Below are positions 1 through 12,800 of a stretch of 64,000 nt of DNA, piece after piece. The DNA lies in contig NC_054753.1 in the NCBI RefSeq assembly GCF_018143015.1, positions 27,049,462 through 27,113,461 on the forward strand. Reading direction: 5' to 3'. Source of the stretch: Lytechinus variegatus. Its lineage: Eukaryota; Echinodermata; Echinoidea; Temnopleuroida; Toxopneustidae. Position 1 is the stretch's first letter. Every line of letters begins with the position of its first letter. Below the pieces are notes generated by a model. That model was not told where the DNA came from and did no database searches. It was given only the letters and a program-made list of their open reading frames with translations. The translations under genes and the position numbers were made by a program.

Positions 1-491
1 ATTGACTCAAATCCTATTATTCTCTTCTAATACAATTCAATCCAATCACACAGTAGCTGAAGTTGGACTTAATGACTGAATGACCCAACAGATCATAACC
101 ACAAAAGCTCAACAGTATAAAGGGCCTTTATGAGATTTTGTGAAGATAAGCGTGCTATATTTACTTTTATCTAGGGGCGGTGTTTCCCATACAATAATTG
201 CGCAATGATGCAATTATTCAAGTTTGAAAGGATATCCCTCAATACCTGAATGGATGAAGCTGGATGTGTCATAGCAAAGTGTGACTACACCCTACAGTTC
301 CAGTACACAACATTCAAGTGTATCTTAGCAGGCTTCACACGCATTGATGGTGATGATGTCATTGTAAAAACAGCATGCATTCAAGGGGAGGGGTGGGGGG
401 GTGTCTAATTGTAATTGATACCCACATGCACATGTGCTAGTAAAATATGTACATACTGTACTGTACATTCAACAACCAAACCTGCACTATC
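1..491. other. Non-coding stretch, nothing recognised
   Basis: No reading frame with family character and no clear repeat was seen here, apart from a short G-rich tract near 386-400. If the ACAP exon at 8336-8388 is real, this is part of its first intron or lies beyond it. Confidence 0.5.
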
Positions 492-740
492 TAAAGGACA
501 AGTTCACCCCAACATAAACTTGATTTGAATAAAAAGAGAAAAATTCAACAAGCATCACACTGAAAATTTCATCAGAATCGGATGTACATGTAAAACAAAA
601 AAGTTATGGCATTTAAAAGTTTCGCTTTATTTTACAAAATAGTTACACATCGAGGTCGAGATCGAGGTCAGCATTGCGCTTGTCTGATTTTTCTCTATTG
701 ATTCAAATCAACATTTTTTTGAGGTGGACTTGACCTTTAA
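492..740. mobile_element. Palindromic MITE, family A, internally deleted copy
   Basis: The ends are inverted: TAAAGGACAAGTTCACC on the left and GGTGGACTTGACCTTTA on the right. Just inside are mirrored segments reading TGAAAATTTCATCAGAATCGG and CTTGTCTGATTTTTCTCTAT. The same family recurs full-length at 9272-9850 and 15440-16051. This copy is about 250 bp against about 600 bp, with the missing part at the centre, where GAGGTCGAGATCGAGGTC marks the join. It has no coding capacity. Confidence 0.8.
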
Positions 741-1132
741 TAAACCATTCCCTGCTTTTGAAGATAAAACATTTTGCAGCATTAGACAGAGAATCAGAAC
801 ACCTTTAGCCTTTTCAAAAATGTCAGCGTGTATTCACTTATAAGGGTTCATCAAGGTATTAAACAGAAAAATGTTCCAATCAAATTTTAAAAAAAAGGGT
901 AGTAAAAGTCGGAAGCTTAAAATTGTCGAAAGACATCTACATGAAAAATCCATGGTCATGGATGCCTTATTGATTGGTCTGAATGCTGACTTTCATTGCA
1001 TATTTTTGTGCCCTTTTTATGGCTCTGATGTGTTGTACATTATATTTTGAACCGTACATGTGCATACCGTACATACATTGTACTTCTTTATCGACCAACT
1101 TTTAAAAGTCAAGAGGATCAAATGAAATGTAA
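741..1132. other. Non-coding stretch, nothing recognised
   Basis: AT-rich sequence with no supported gene, RNA or repeat boundary. Confidence 0.45.
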
Positions 1133-1678
1133 CCCGGGGGGGGCCACTTACATTGACGAGTGGATACCATGCGCGACCAAAAAAACATGTAAAAAGGATG
1201 TCCTTTTCACGATAGGGCACGTTACGTACGTAACGTGATAAGGGTGTCAAAAACACAAAAATAATGAAAAAAGGGTATCTACCGTATTTCGCTAGGAAAA
1301 TTATGTGTTTAGGGTCGAATTTGCGGGGATGATAAAACAAAATTAAAATGTTTTATAAAGGATGTTCTTTTGCCCCAATACTACGTGTTTAGAGTCCTAT
1401 TTGCGCGAGGTGTAGAAGGTGAGGTCGTATACTAAACCAAATAAGGTAAAGCCGACGACCGAAGGACCCGTAACAATAAAACATTCCTGTACTTGTTTAG
1501 GGGTTCATTTCAGGGAATATTTGCCAAGAGTATCGTTTTGTTTCCAATACTTGTTAAGGGTAGTGTTTCACACGCCAAAGTGCATTTTCAGAATATGGAA
1601 ATTACGTGTTTAGGGTGCTTTTCGAGACCCCATGGTCGCGCATGGTATCCACTCGTGAATGGAAGTGGCCCCCCCGGG
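1133..1678. mobile_element. Non-autonomous DNA transposon with CCCGGGGG termini
   Basis: The element starts CCCGGGGGGGGCCACTT and ends with the inverted AAGTGGCCCCCCCGGG. The subterminal segments GACGAGTGGATACCATGCGC and GCGCATGGTATCCACTCGTG are also inverted, giving arms of about 45 bp. The 7-bp sequence AATGTAA flanks both sides and is probably a target-site duplication. Inside, variants of ACGTGTTTAGGGT recur several times. A second, truncated copy lies at 27985-28521. The superfamily is not assigned. Confidence 0.82.
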
Positions 1679-3266
1679 AATGTAACATTCATGTTTCTTT
1701 TTCCATATTCATTTGAAAACAGGAACAATCATACAAGTCCTCATAACAATCCATCATTACCATTGGTGAGGAAGGAAATAAAACCGGAATGAGGGGATGC
1801 CTGATTTGCATGTATTGACTTCCTACATGTAAACCAAGGGGTATTTGACCTTCCACCACAAAACCAACCCAACGATATAGATATAAAACTGTAATTTGCA
1901 ACAGAAATTCCATACATTTAAGTCAGGAAGTCACCATTCAATATTATCAAAGACAAAGGTACAGTGACCACTCATACATGGTCATGCGTCATGAGCTCGC
2001 CCCCCAAAAAGGGTGGTGCTGTTACACATTTTCGCTTCGTGCTTTAGTAATTCTGAATTATTTTCAAAACCATAGAGGCTATTCCAACAAATTTAGTATC
2101 ATTTTAAAGCTGAATTATTAATGCAATAGCCTGGAAAGTTTCATTGCTGTAGACTTTTTAGAACTTGAGTTATAGCTCTCAAAAGTCAGGACACCAGAGG
2201 TGATGAGGGGTGGTGCCGGAAGCGGCGCCGCCTGTACAAAGTCAATGGGAAAACGCAATTTTTGGTGTAATTTTTGGGAAAGCATCAATATTTTTGTCAA
2301 AACTTGGCCTAAACCTACAAACTTGGTATCAAATTGAAGCTAACATACTCTTCTTTACTGTCTAATGATTGAAAAGTATGTTTTTCCATGTCATAGACCT
2401 GTGTGATTAGGTTGAAACATAAAAATCTGATAAATTTGCAATGTCTTAATTTTGACATTTTTTCCAGATTGACACATATTTGAATGACAGTTATTGTTAG
2501 CACTAAACTTGCATCAATTACAAAAAAAAACACTTCCTACAATTCTGAGGGGATGAAAATACTGCTCAGTATTAAGGCAAATCATCCAAATTATTAACTG
2601 ACAAAGGTCAATGACCTTCAAACATCCAGAAAATGTGTTATGAATTTTAGAAAGTTTAGCATTATTTTCTTAAAAGCACCAAGTTTGTACATCTTCACTG
2701 ATGTCTTATTACACATTCATGTATACATATTTCACTAAATACACACACTGACATTTAACAATAAGTGTCTGTGTGAAATGGTCAAATGGACATAACCTAC
2801 CTCAAATGCTATCATACCAAAGGACTGCATACTATATTTTGGCTTTGAACTCATCAAAACCCGCCATGGCTTTAAACTATCAAACACAGACTATGTGGAT
2901 ATAATGCGTGCAATTGCACTTTAGAAACTTCTTTCATGAAGCTGCAGTAGTCATATAAATTGATGTTTGTACATACAGCATCTGCAAACTTGTTTCCTGA
3001 AGTCTTTACTCCTGAACCTATAGACATTGTCTCTTGCATGTCGTCATCACTTGGCAGATCATTGTAATAAGAGCCTCGGTATAAAGCAAATTGTGTAACT
3101 TACACATGTACATTTCAATTGTTACTTTTTCTTTGAATTGTTTATGTACCTACATGTACCTTCAATTCAATTTAAAATGTTAATAACTTATAAATTCTGA
3201 TATGTACAAGTCAAAGAAAACCCAACAAATGTTGGTATTGCAAGCATTATAACACCTGATATATAG
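1679..3266. other. Non-coding stretch, nothing recognised
   Basis: Short random-looking frames only; no splice-bounded exon and no terminal repeats were recognised. The GC-rich patch near 2200-2235 resembles the end of one of the GGCGGCGGAAGC-type elements seen at 41648-41882, but no partner end was found. Confidence 0.45.
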
Positions 3267-4542
3267 CAAGGCTCCACATTAACTTTTTTTGGTGGTGGCC
3301 CATTCGGGCCACCAAAACCTTCAAATAATTTTTTTTGGTGGCCCACTAATAAAGTTTGGTGGCCCGAAAAATATAAAGAAAAACATTAATTAAAAATGAA
3401 TAAAACAAACTGAAATATTCTGCAATCACTAACACGTACCACTATTCTTTGTACATCTTGTATATAAATCGTGCTTGCTGTTATTTTACTTTGCATAAAA
3501 CAAAAGAAAAAATGAAGAAAGAAAAAAACAAAGAACAGGTCATAAAAAAATTTGAGAAAAACAAAAGAAAATTTAAGAAAAATAAATAAAACAAAATTAT
3601 CAAAAAATGGGGAAAATTATTATTATTCAGTGGAAACATGTTCTTTAATCAGGTATTTTCAATGGGAAGGGGTATAAATGGTTTAATCACTGAAAAAAAT
3701 GAAAGAAAAAAATAAAATGGCAAAAGTTATCTGGAAAAAACAGTGAGACAATTCCTTCCCTATATTTGACAAAATGATGGAAAAAAATCACATGTCATAT
3801 CAATGAAATGCCTTCCCAAAGTATTTACTTCCTTAAGAGTGGTTTAAGAAGTCATTTGTAAACAAGAAAGAAAGAGCGGCCTATTTATTTTTGGCTCAAA
3901 GAGACACAGCTTCGAAATAAACCAAATATCAACATACATACAAATGCACATATGGGACTGTGATGTACTCACCTATGTGTATTAATGCATTTGGAAATCG
4001 GTCTTTTTGAGTCAAAAGAGAGGTCATAATTCCTCCTTTTAATGCTTTCAATTAATCAGGTTTCAGTAATATGGACTGTAGAAGGGCATTTCATTGGTGT
4101 AAAATGTGACTTTGACGTAGATTTCCAAAGTTCTGGGGAAGATTTCTTAGCAGTAACATTTCGTATCGCAGCTCCCTGGGTCTGAATAGTCTGCTCGTGC
4201 ACAGCTAGCTGCATTGGTTTCATGCATGCAAAGCTCAGCCAGACAGCCGGCGCGGCCGGCTGAATAATAGTTACTGTATGCTAGCGGTAGGCCTACATAC
4301 TGTCATGACTATGCACTCTTTGTGTGTAGATTAACAAAAAAGGCGCATGACGAATTGGCTTGCAATTTTAACTGTAGAAGGTTGATAAATGCATGCAAAA
4401 TCGGGAGAAAAATTGCGCTACTTTGAAAATTATTGGTTGCCCGATTCGGGCCACCAAAACTTAACATTTTTTCAATAATGGTTGCCCGAGATGAATTTTT
4501 GGTGGCCCCGGGCCACCGGGCCACCGCTAATGTCGAGCCTTG
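3267..4542. mobile_element. hAT-like non-autonomous transposon, about 1.28 kb
   Basis: The ends are CAAGGCTCCACATTAAC and, inverted, the complement of GCTAATGTCGAGCCTTG. Next to both ends are mirrored GGCCACCAAAA / GGTGGCCC segments. The 7-bp direct repeat TATATAG abuts both ends (3260-3266 and 4543-4549). The CAAGG-type terminus fits the hAT superfamily, whose target duplications are usually 8 bp. No transposase frame is present; the interior is A-rich and featureless. Confidence 0.78.
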
Positions 4543-4549
4543 TATATAG

Positions 4550-5853
4550 TATATGATTCCTGAAACGCATGATTTTTTTGGGCTAAAGTCGGGGTCAATT
4601 TTCAGATCATTAATTGAACATGAACCCTACACAATTATATATTGTTAGAAAGGTCTGAATGTGTTCTGTCATAATATAACATTATTTTTGTCATAGGGGT
4701 ACTACACAAAATTTTATGACAAAAACCATGAGATTAAAAAAATATCAGAATTTCCCTATTCAAGTCCATTTAAAACTGTTGCCTTACACCTAATGCTATT
4801 TTTGAGTGCAGATTTGGATTCCTTGTGCAATTTCCTTTCAGAAAATGTATACTTTTGCTATCATAGGGTGTATACTTTGTCAGATAAATGTTTTTAAAGT
4901 TGAAAGTGCGTCGCGAAAGCAAAAATCACAATGTAACGCAAAAGGGGGCGACCTCATGACGGTGACCACATGTATTTTGTCAACATTTCCAGTTCAGATG
5001 TGAACTGCATGTATATGTACAAGTTATTAAATACATGTAGATGATCACTTGCCCTTTTTGTTATGGTCAGAAATTTGAAAAGGTACACTGTATGATCTTA
5101 CAAAATTGGATCTGTGGTCTGGTCCTGATAATCTGGTGCCGACAGTGACAGGTCGCCAGTGGCATAATAAACCAAAACTTTTTTTTAGGCTAGATTTGGC
5201 ATATCCCATAAAACTTTAAAAGTTGAGGGTGATCAAGGAAAATTTTTGACAATTTTATTACAGAAAATCCAACGCTGCGATAGACTTTAATTAAAAAAAT
5301 GAAATTATATTTCACCCTTTCTCTCTTTCCTTTTCTATTATTTTCATGGTTGTGTTTTTTTTTTGGGGGGGGGGCAAGAGGCGGCCATCAGGTCACTATC
5401 ACCAGCAGACCACTGATTCAAATACATGTATTGCATTGCTAGACAAAAGCTCAAAGAATCTCACCAATAACCAAAAATGTAAAAATTGAAAAATAACTGA
5501 AATAGAGCTTTACATAAATTTTTAAAGAGAAGGAAAAAATCATTATACATGTAGTGCCAATAGTTTCAGGTATACAAACCCCTTGAACATTGTTGACAAG
5601 ATAAAATGTATGATCTGAACCTTCTTTGTAGTCTGAGAAATACCGGGGTAAATATTGTTGGTACATACAATGATACATTACGATGATGCGCATTTGAAAG
5701 GAAATCAGCATACTCAACGTGACAAACATGTGCTGACGACGCGACACTTAAGCCAAAGACACTACAGGAAGAGCGCCAGAAAGCGTTAGGTAAGTTGGTA
5801 TGCATTCACATATTGTCAGTTCCAAAAATTGGAATTGTCTTAAGCTCAACTGA
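4550..5853. other. Non-coding stretch, nothing recognised
   Basis: AT-rich DNA with poly-T/poly-G tracts near 5360-5375 that look like a broken element end. No gene, RNA or complete repeat is supported. Confidence 0.45.
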
Positions 5854-6525
5854 CACTTGCACGCATTGTGGTTCCCGCATAGTTTGTGCATGGGCACGCA
5901 CTCATGCGTGCCAATGCGAGAACTAAGCGTCCCAGCTTGCGGATAGGTGCGTGGCAGTGCGGGCCAAAATTTTAAACCAGTTGAAAATTTTGGCACGCAT
6001 TCCAAATTCGTTAACTGTTCGTGAACTATGCGCAACCCATGTGCAACCTAGTTGTGCCACTGCGTACCACTGCATGGTATCCAAATATAAATTTTGTGGT
6101 GCAAAGAATACATGTAGTAAGCACACCCCCCGGGTAGTGGCATGCAGTTCATGACTAGTTCACGACAGGGTCAAGCATACTTTGCGAATAGGCCAAGCAT
6201 ACTTCACGCATATTTTGTGAATGATATGCGCAAAATTGTGAGTGCAGACCACGTGATCAGTGTGAGTCGTCCTAATCCACGAACGTAGAGCCGGGTGTAA
6301 ACACCAGAATATTCAAACTTGCCCTACATGTAGATACGCCACAGAATAGGGTGTTGAGAGTCTGTTGCTGAAAGCACGTCTGGACAGTGCGTGAACACTG
6401 CGCGAACTATGCGCAAACTTGTCATGAACGTGTCGGGATATTGCGTGAACTGATATAGCCAAGTCGTGCCATAAAGTATCCCGCACTTACACGCATCAAT
6501 GCGGGCACCACAATGAGTGCAAGTT
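5854..6525. mobile_element. Inverted-repeat element with GCACGCA-rich ends
   Basis: The left end, CACTTGCACGCATTGTGG followed by TTCCCGCAT, is mirrored at the right end, where ATGCGGGCACC is followed by ACAATGAGTGCAAGT. The interior is rich in GCACGCA, TGCGTGCC and GCGCAA words in both orientations. The length is about 670 bp. No coding capacity and no assigned superfamily. Confidence 0.65.
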
Positions 6526-7139
6526 TCAAGCAGGCATTAGAAAATAACAAGGATATCCCTATAAACATCGACAAATCATGTCTCGATAATAGGCTAGAAT
6601 TTTCTTCGAAAAAAGTTGGGCAGTCATCATCAGATTGAAAAAAAAAATGGTAACCCATGTCTTCGCACCCATTCACTTTCCACACATTATGGGTATATTG
6701 ATGAGAAACTATTAAAAGGATGCATTTTGAGGCCATCTCAAGAAATGCCCAAAATTCATTATTTTTCCATTTTGAGTCAACTCAAATTTGTCTATAGTAA
6801 AATGTGTTGCATGTGTTAAGTTTGGCTGTGTACCGTACCTTCTATCAAGTAGGATGGGGGGTCGGGTGTCCGGACACTTTATCTTTTTGAAGTCTTCTTT
6901 TTTGTCTGTGGATTACACTAAAAATATGAATTCATTACTTGTAATCATTATCGATTTTGTTCTTTATAATATTTCCTACCATTTTGTACTAAAAATTGAT
7001 GAAACTTTGCTTGTAAATTTTTCCAAATGACATTCTAAAATTGATCGTCCGGACACACAACCCGTCCGGATACACAACAACTGGGTATACATGTAGATAC
7101 GTGTGTGCGCAGACAAGGGGGACTACGCCATACAAAACC

Positions 7140-7962
7140 TAGACCAAACGCTTCAGTCTCTGTATTTTGGTTGTTCCGCTGAACTATGTTGGCTCCACTC
7201 ACCATACATAGACTGAAGAGGTTGGGGGTCCGTGGCTACAGACGTTATAGTGAACTAGCGTTTTATTAGATCGCGATTTAAAACTGTTTTTTACAGTTTA
7301 ATGATATACATTATCAGGGAAATACAAATAATTTAAGTAATTGCATACCTTGGACCGGAGTTATTGAAAAAAAATCCACTGGATGATTGAGAAATCTGTC
7401 ATCTAAGACATTTTCTCCTGACGTGACGGTTTTTCTTGCAAGATGCCATCTTGAATGACGTCATTATCGTTAATGTCTCGATATATCGCGATTATAACTA
7501 TTATCGTTTGTCTTCGTGAGTGTATCGTATCGTATTATTGCCTTGTAGGTGTGCTGGTGGAATGCAATATCGATATCACATTTGTATATTGTTGACGCCC
7601 TCTCCGTTCGTTTGTAAATATTTCATAGTTTGGCTGCCTTAATTTGGATCGATTAGCTGTGCTTTTCCCAACTAAACATCGGTAAAGTATAATTTTCATG
7701 CATTTTCATCTATATCGTTTAAAGTATTTTAAAATTGAATAATTAAATATTTTTAATTTGTAGTTTACATATCCTTAGAGTGTAACTTCGATGTGAAATA
7801 TTACACAAAAGTTTGGACTCTGGTCGGACAAAAATAACAAATGGGAGCCCACACGGACACTTTACCGTCGGTGAATGGGGATTACAGTAAAATGTCAGAA
7901 ATTGTTGAATAAATCCCCAGAAACGACGGTTATTCCTGTCTATACAAAACCATGCCTGAGCC
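7140..7962. repeat. Dispersed repeat B, copy 1 (conserved ends, central CRE)
   Basis: The first ~110 bp and last ~110 bp match the ends of the element at 23487-24340 in the same orientation, while the middles have diverged. The left end contains a small hairpin, CTTCAGTCTCTGTAT against ATACATAGACTGAAG. The right end shares AATCCCCAGAAACGA and TGTCAGAAATTGTTGAATAA. Both copies keep GCCATCTTG followed by ATGACGTCAT in the middle, a YY1-like word next to a perfect cAMP-response-element core. The class is unknown; it could be a MITE, a solo terminal repeat or a dispersed promoter fragment. Confidence 0.65.
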
Positions 7963-8335
7963 TGGCTTATTTACACCTCGCACGCGCACTACGTTAAAAA
8001 AAAGTTTTTAAAAAAATTAAGATAAGAGCGTTAAATGAGATACAAAATTATAAATACAACAATCATGACAATAAATTGAATAATCATTGAACGATTGATA
8101 AAACTGATGAAAAATAAATGGCAAAATGAATAGCAATTAAATAAACAATGTTAAATATACATTGACATGATTGACTGTCACAAACTGCGAGAAGCTCGGA
8201 CGGTCGGAGAGCGCAATCGGCACCAAGCCAGGCCCAGCCAGAACGCCTTCATTTGTACCGGGGCGGCACAGGCGTACCGTAGTGACATCGTCCGTGGAGG
8301 CTGGCTATGGCCAGTCGAAAAAAGGGATATCTTAC

Positions 8336-8388
8336 CTGAATTTCGGTGAATCTCGCAGACATTCTTCGAATTTTATCTTCGGCTTCAT
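8336..8388 (-). CDS. ACAP: First coding exon of an ACAP-type ArfGAP
   Basis: Read on the minus strand, ATG at 8388 opens the peptide MKPKIKFEECLRDSPKF plus two bases, then CAG|GTAAGA, a strong splice donor. The peptide matches the conserved start of ACAP proteins (ArfGAP with coiled-coil, ankyrin repeats and PH domain), which reads roughly DFEECLKDSPRFR. In human ACAP genes the first coding exon ends at about the same residue. ACAPs are membrane-bound regulators of Arf6; this stretch opens the BAR domain. No second exon was found between 1 and 8330, so the first intron would exceed 8.3 kb and the rest of the gene lies outside the window. The call rests on 17 residues plus a donor in a GC-rich setting, so a chance match is possible but unlikely. 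Confidence 0.72.
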
Positions 8389-8650
8389 CTTCAGTTGATT
8401 CTTCTTGAAAGAAGAGTAAATGAATTTAGTTTTCTTTTCCTAAAAAGCCTTCCAAGAAAGATGAAAAAAGAGCAGGGAGTATTTCCTTGATTTCCTCCGT
8501 GCACGCTGCATCCGACGACCGACCGCAATTACGCACCGTACGCGATACGGCGTCACGCCCCCACATTCGCTCGCACCAGTTTCACGGCCCCACATTTTTC
8601 ATTCTTTCAAAAAAAAGTAAATAAACTCCTAGAATTCAAATTTGCAATAT
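8389..8650 (-). promoter_or_regulatory. Probable 5' UTR and GC-rich promoter of the ACAP gene
   Basis: Directly upstream of the ACAP start codon on the minus strand, local CpG frequency rises clearly (for example ACGCACCGTACGCGATACGG at 8533-8552) compared with the AT-rich surroundings. No TATA box is obvious. A CpG-rich, TATA-less promoter is inferred from context only. Confidence 0.4.
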
Positions 8651-9088
8651 CCCTCGGGCCTGTAGTACGGGCTAATGCTAGGCGTCTTTAATTTCAATTG
8701 CATTATCATCCAACATCATCACCACCACCACCATATGCCATACCCAAAGCTACAATAGACACATACAAATATGCAATGTTCCCTAGGACAGTACGGATAT
8801 ATGGAACAGATTACCAGGACATGTCATTCTCCATGGAAACCCAACTACATTCAGAGAGGCTGCACTACCTGTCATCAGCATGATGCAGCCTCCTGTTGGG
8901 TCCCACATGCTATAAATGGACCAATGCATGTTTTTACTCGCACCCCTGCATGCTCATTTTTATTGTTTATATGTGAGCCAACCCAAATCCTGCACCTTGT
9001 CACCTCCATTGGCACATGACATTATTGACATCCCAGTATAGCTTCCAAGGAGCTGCGTTTTGGGATTATTGCGACAAGTAACAAGTAA

Positions 9089-9160
9089 CCATCATCATCA
9101 CCATCATCATCATCCCACCATCTCATCATCACCATCATCATAATAATAATCATCATCATC
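9089..9160. repeat. CAT trinucleotide microsatellite
   Basis: Interrupted (CAT)n and (AAT)n triplets. Confidence 0.9.
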
Positions 9161-9271
9161 AAAACCCATATGTAGTACAACTAATATTCTTTGGATATAT
9201 TAATCGTTTTCTATATCAAGTATATTCTTGGGAGTATATTTCTCAATTTAGTGTTCAGATTTAAAAGCCCT

Positions 9272-9850
9272 TTAAAGGTCAAGTCCACCTCAGAAAAATG
9301 TTGATTCGAATCAGTAGAGAAAAATCAGACAAGCACAATGCTGACAATTTCATCAAAATCGGATGTTAAATAAGAAAGCTATGACATTTCAAATTTTCAC
9401 TTATTTTTAACAAAATAGTTATATGAATGAGCCAATTACATCCAAATGAGAGAGTTGATGATGTCACTCACTATTTCTTTTGTTATTTTATTGTTTGAAT
9501 TATACAATATTTCAATTTTTACAAATTTGACGATTAGGACCTCCTTGCCTAAAGCACAAAATTTTGAAAAAATGGAATTCCATGTGTTCAGGGAGGAATT
9601 AAACTTTATTTCACGTGACAATGAGAAAATAAAAATATTTCATACAATAAAATACAAAAGAAATAGTGAGTGAGTGATGTCATCAGTTCCTCATATGCAT
9701 ATCGACCGAGATGTGCATAAATGAAGCAAAACTTTAAAATGCCATAACTTTGATTCTTATTTTACTCAGATTTTGATGAAATTTCCAGTGTTATGCTTGT
9801 TGAATTTTCTCTTTTTATTCAAATCAAGTTTTTGTTGGGGTGGACTTTAA
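9272..9850. mobile_element. Palindromic MITE, family A, full-length copy
   Basis: The ends are TTTAAAGGTCAAGTCCACC and, inverted, GGGGTGGACTTTAA. The arms mirror each other over about 200 bp, including TTTCATCAAAATCGGATG on the left and the inverted match near 9770. The centre carries a second mirrored pair, GTGATGTCATC / GATGTCACTCAC. It is the same family as 15440-16051 but lies in the opposite orientation. TTAA-like ends suggest insertion at TTAA or TA. Confidence 0.85.
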
Positions 9851-12800
9851 TATTAAGTACGTAGATTCATTCTGTGAAAGTTCCATTCATTGGCCTCGCT
9901 TCCTTGGATTATACTGTCTATTTTGAAAGCTCAGAGCTTTTCAGCCCATTTAAGTTTAAAATGAAAGACTGAAGTGCCTTAAATGTGTACCCTTAGGCTG
10001 AAAATATGTGATCTTAAGACTAAAAAGAACACTGAAAATAAACAAGCAGAGTTCTAAAATGAATACAATCAAGATATTATTTCTGGGAATCAGTTCTATG
10101 TATGCCATATCATCAATAGGCACAAGAAAGCTATGATGTTATCAACCAATTTTATGGATTTTATTATATATATCAAATTATTTCATATTTCTATTGAAAT
10201 AATGCCTAAGATCATAATTCTTCTGATTAAATAACAAGAGCCTGTATATGTACCAGTTTCACAAGGAATTTAAAAAATATTTGTTAAAAAAAATGCTCTT
10301 CATAATCTGATATTTGAGAAATTGTACTGACCACCCTCCTCCTTTTTTAAAATGTGTGGTTATTTAAGGGATATCCCAGATAAGCATATTTTGCTTTGTT
10401 ATCCCCCTCCATGAACTTAATTTACTCGCAATTAATTTTATTTTTATTTTTCCCCTTCTTCTTTTCTTTGTATTCATTTTAATGGATTAGTACATTTGTT
10501 TTTGCACTTGTATGCTTTTTACCAGTACTGGTAAATAATTTTTAAAAAAAGAATTGAATTGAATACTTCTGAAGAAAGACTTAGTAAGTGGGCTTTCTAT
10601 AGAAGTAAATTTGGGCATATTACTTCACTAAAATGAGTATATTTTTTAGTAATCATCTAATAATGGTTTAGAAATGGGACATTTTGGGGAAGGACATGCT
10701 GCATAACAAATCATTTTATCAGCAAATTCAAATAACAAATGTTCGTGTTGAAAAAAAACAGATATTACACAAGGTATACAATGTTCCATTTAAGGATTTA
10801 TTAAAAAATCATTTTACTGTGTATGCAATATTAATTGGTGAATATGGCAAAAGTAAACCATATCTTACAAATTTGATTTTCAGGATTTATCCCATACAAG
10901 ATGGAATGTCACTCTTTTAAAAACAATACCAATCAGTATCAGTAATATATTGTACATTTTGTCACTGTTTTGACAAATGACAAAAAAATCAATGAAAATT
11001 CTTGCAATCATTCTTCCCTTGAACTAGACTGATTGATGTATGTCTATAATCTCACAAATTTGCAGTGTTGTTTTTTAAACCTTTAGTGAAGGGTCAGTAA
11101 CGTGATCTTATTCTCCAGTATTACAAATAGTCATTAAATGATTAGTCGTCTTAATTTACTTTTGGAATTTTTTCCTCGGTCATAAAAATTACAATTGATA
11201 TCTAGCACACTCATGGTAATAATCTTATTTTCATTTAAAAAATAGTCCATTGAGCAATCTCCTGAAATTTTCAGCCAATTCTAAGCTCAAGAGGGGATTT
11301 TATGAAACAAGAAAATAAATGTGTCTATTCTATTTTGATAGAGCGCCTGATAAAAAAAGAACAAAAAAACTATGAAAAACCTGTGAATTCAGCCAATAGA
11401 ACTGTTATTTCTTATCACTCTTATCATATCTACTTATATATAGGACACACATATTAATATGAAATACTAGTAGTAATGACCTGGAATAGTGAAATGCCCA
11501 TACAGGGGGTTTATCCAAACCAAAGATAAGCTTTAATGAATAGAAGACTAAGCAATCAAAATGACCTGAAGATTAATATTACATTTCATTAAAAACTATA
11601 TGAGACATGCACAATGCCTTACGGTTACTTTTAATACTGACCGACTTAAACATGCATAGCAAGCATGCTATTATTGCATATCTTTTTTGTTTTATATGGC
11701 AAGAAAAGTGAATATGTACAATATGTACAGTGTATTCTCATTGTTGGCAGTTATTACTCATTATTATTACTACTCAATGCACTGATCATTAGCATTAAAG
11801 GGTGCTACAGAGTTGTCAACCTTTGGAAGAGCAAATTGGAATCATGTACTGGTACCTCCAAAATTATTAGTTTTCCATAACAATAGTTATTTCTCCGTCA
11901 ACCCAATATTGAGCGATTCCATTCTTTCTTTTACTTTTCGAACTGACATAATTTGAACAAAGAAATTATCATATTTTGGAAAAAAAGAAAAGCATGTTTA
12001 TAAGGCAACAATAGTCAAAACTGACTAGTTTGCCTATTCAAAATAACAACAACAACAACCATGTGTTGTACAAGGCATTTAAATTTCTAGTCTCTTAGCT
12101 GATTGCTTAAGCAATAAAATTGTCTTTGTTGTCAATGATAAAGTTATATTGGGTAGCCATAAGAAAATATAACTAACAAAAAATGTTTGATAATAGGTGA
12201 ATTAAAGGAATTACATGTAAAAGTGAAGATGCTGTGTGTTGCATGGGGCTCAGAAATGTCCCTTACAACATTCCACATTTTCACATCTTATTTACCCATG
12301 GACAACATATAATTGTTGGTTGTCATTTTGTTTACATGACTACCCAGTAGTATTTTAATATTACAACAGAGCATATTGAAGTTCCTTGTTTGTTTGGACA
12401 GGCAGGTTGAAAATTGTTGTGAAAATGGCTGATTTTTTTTCCAGCATGGAATGGCCGTATTTTGGGTTCACCATTCATCAAACATTCTAATGCAGCATCA
12501 ATGCACAACTAATTAAATCTACCAAGCGGTATACTTGTGTGACTATACTAGTTTCTAGATCGTTCAGCACAGGGGCCGGACGGCGGGTCAGGCTGTCCCC
12601 GATTCTTCAGCGCTTGTGTACACGCTAATACATACGATAGTACGTACATGTATTCCTTTGTAAAAAAAACTAGCCCTTTCGCTCTCCCCTCTTTTTTTCT
12701 TTATTTTTCCCCTTTTTGGTGATAAATCCAAACCATTTCCAGGATCTTTAAATCTTTTATAATTCTGTCATATTTTCATAATAAATACTATCTTCATTTC

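Noticed and set aside
8167-8398. Overlapping plus-strand frames in the GC-rich patch
   Set aside because: They oppose the ACAP exon, have no family resemblance, and are explained by the stop-poor GC-rich composition.
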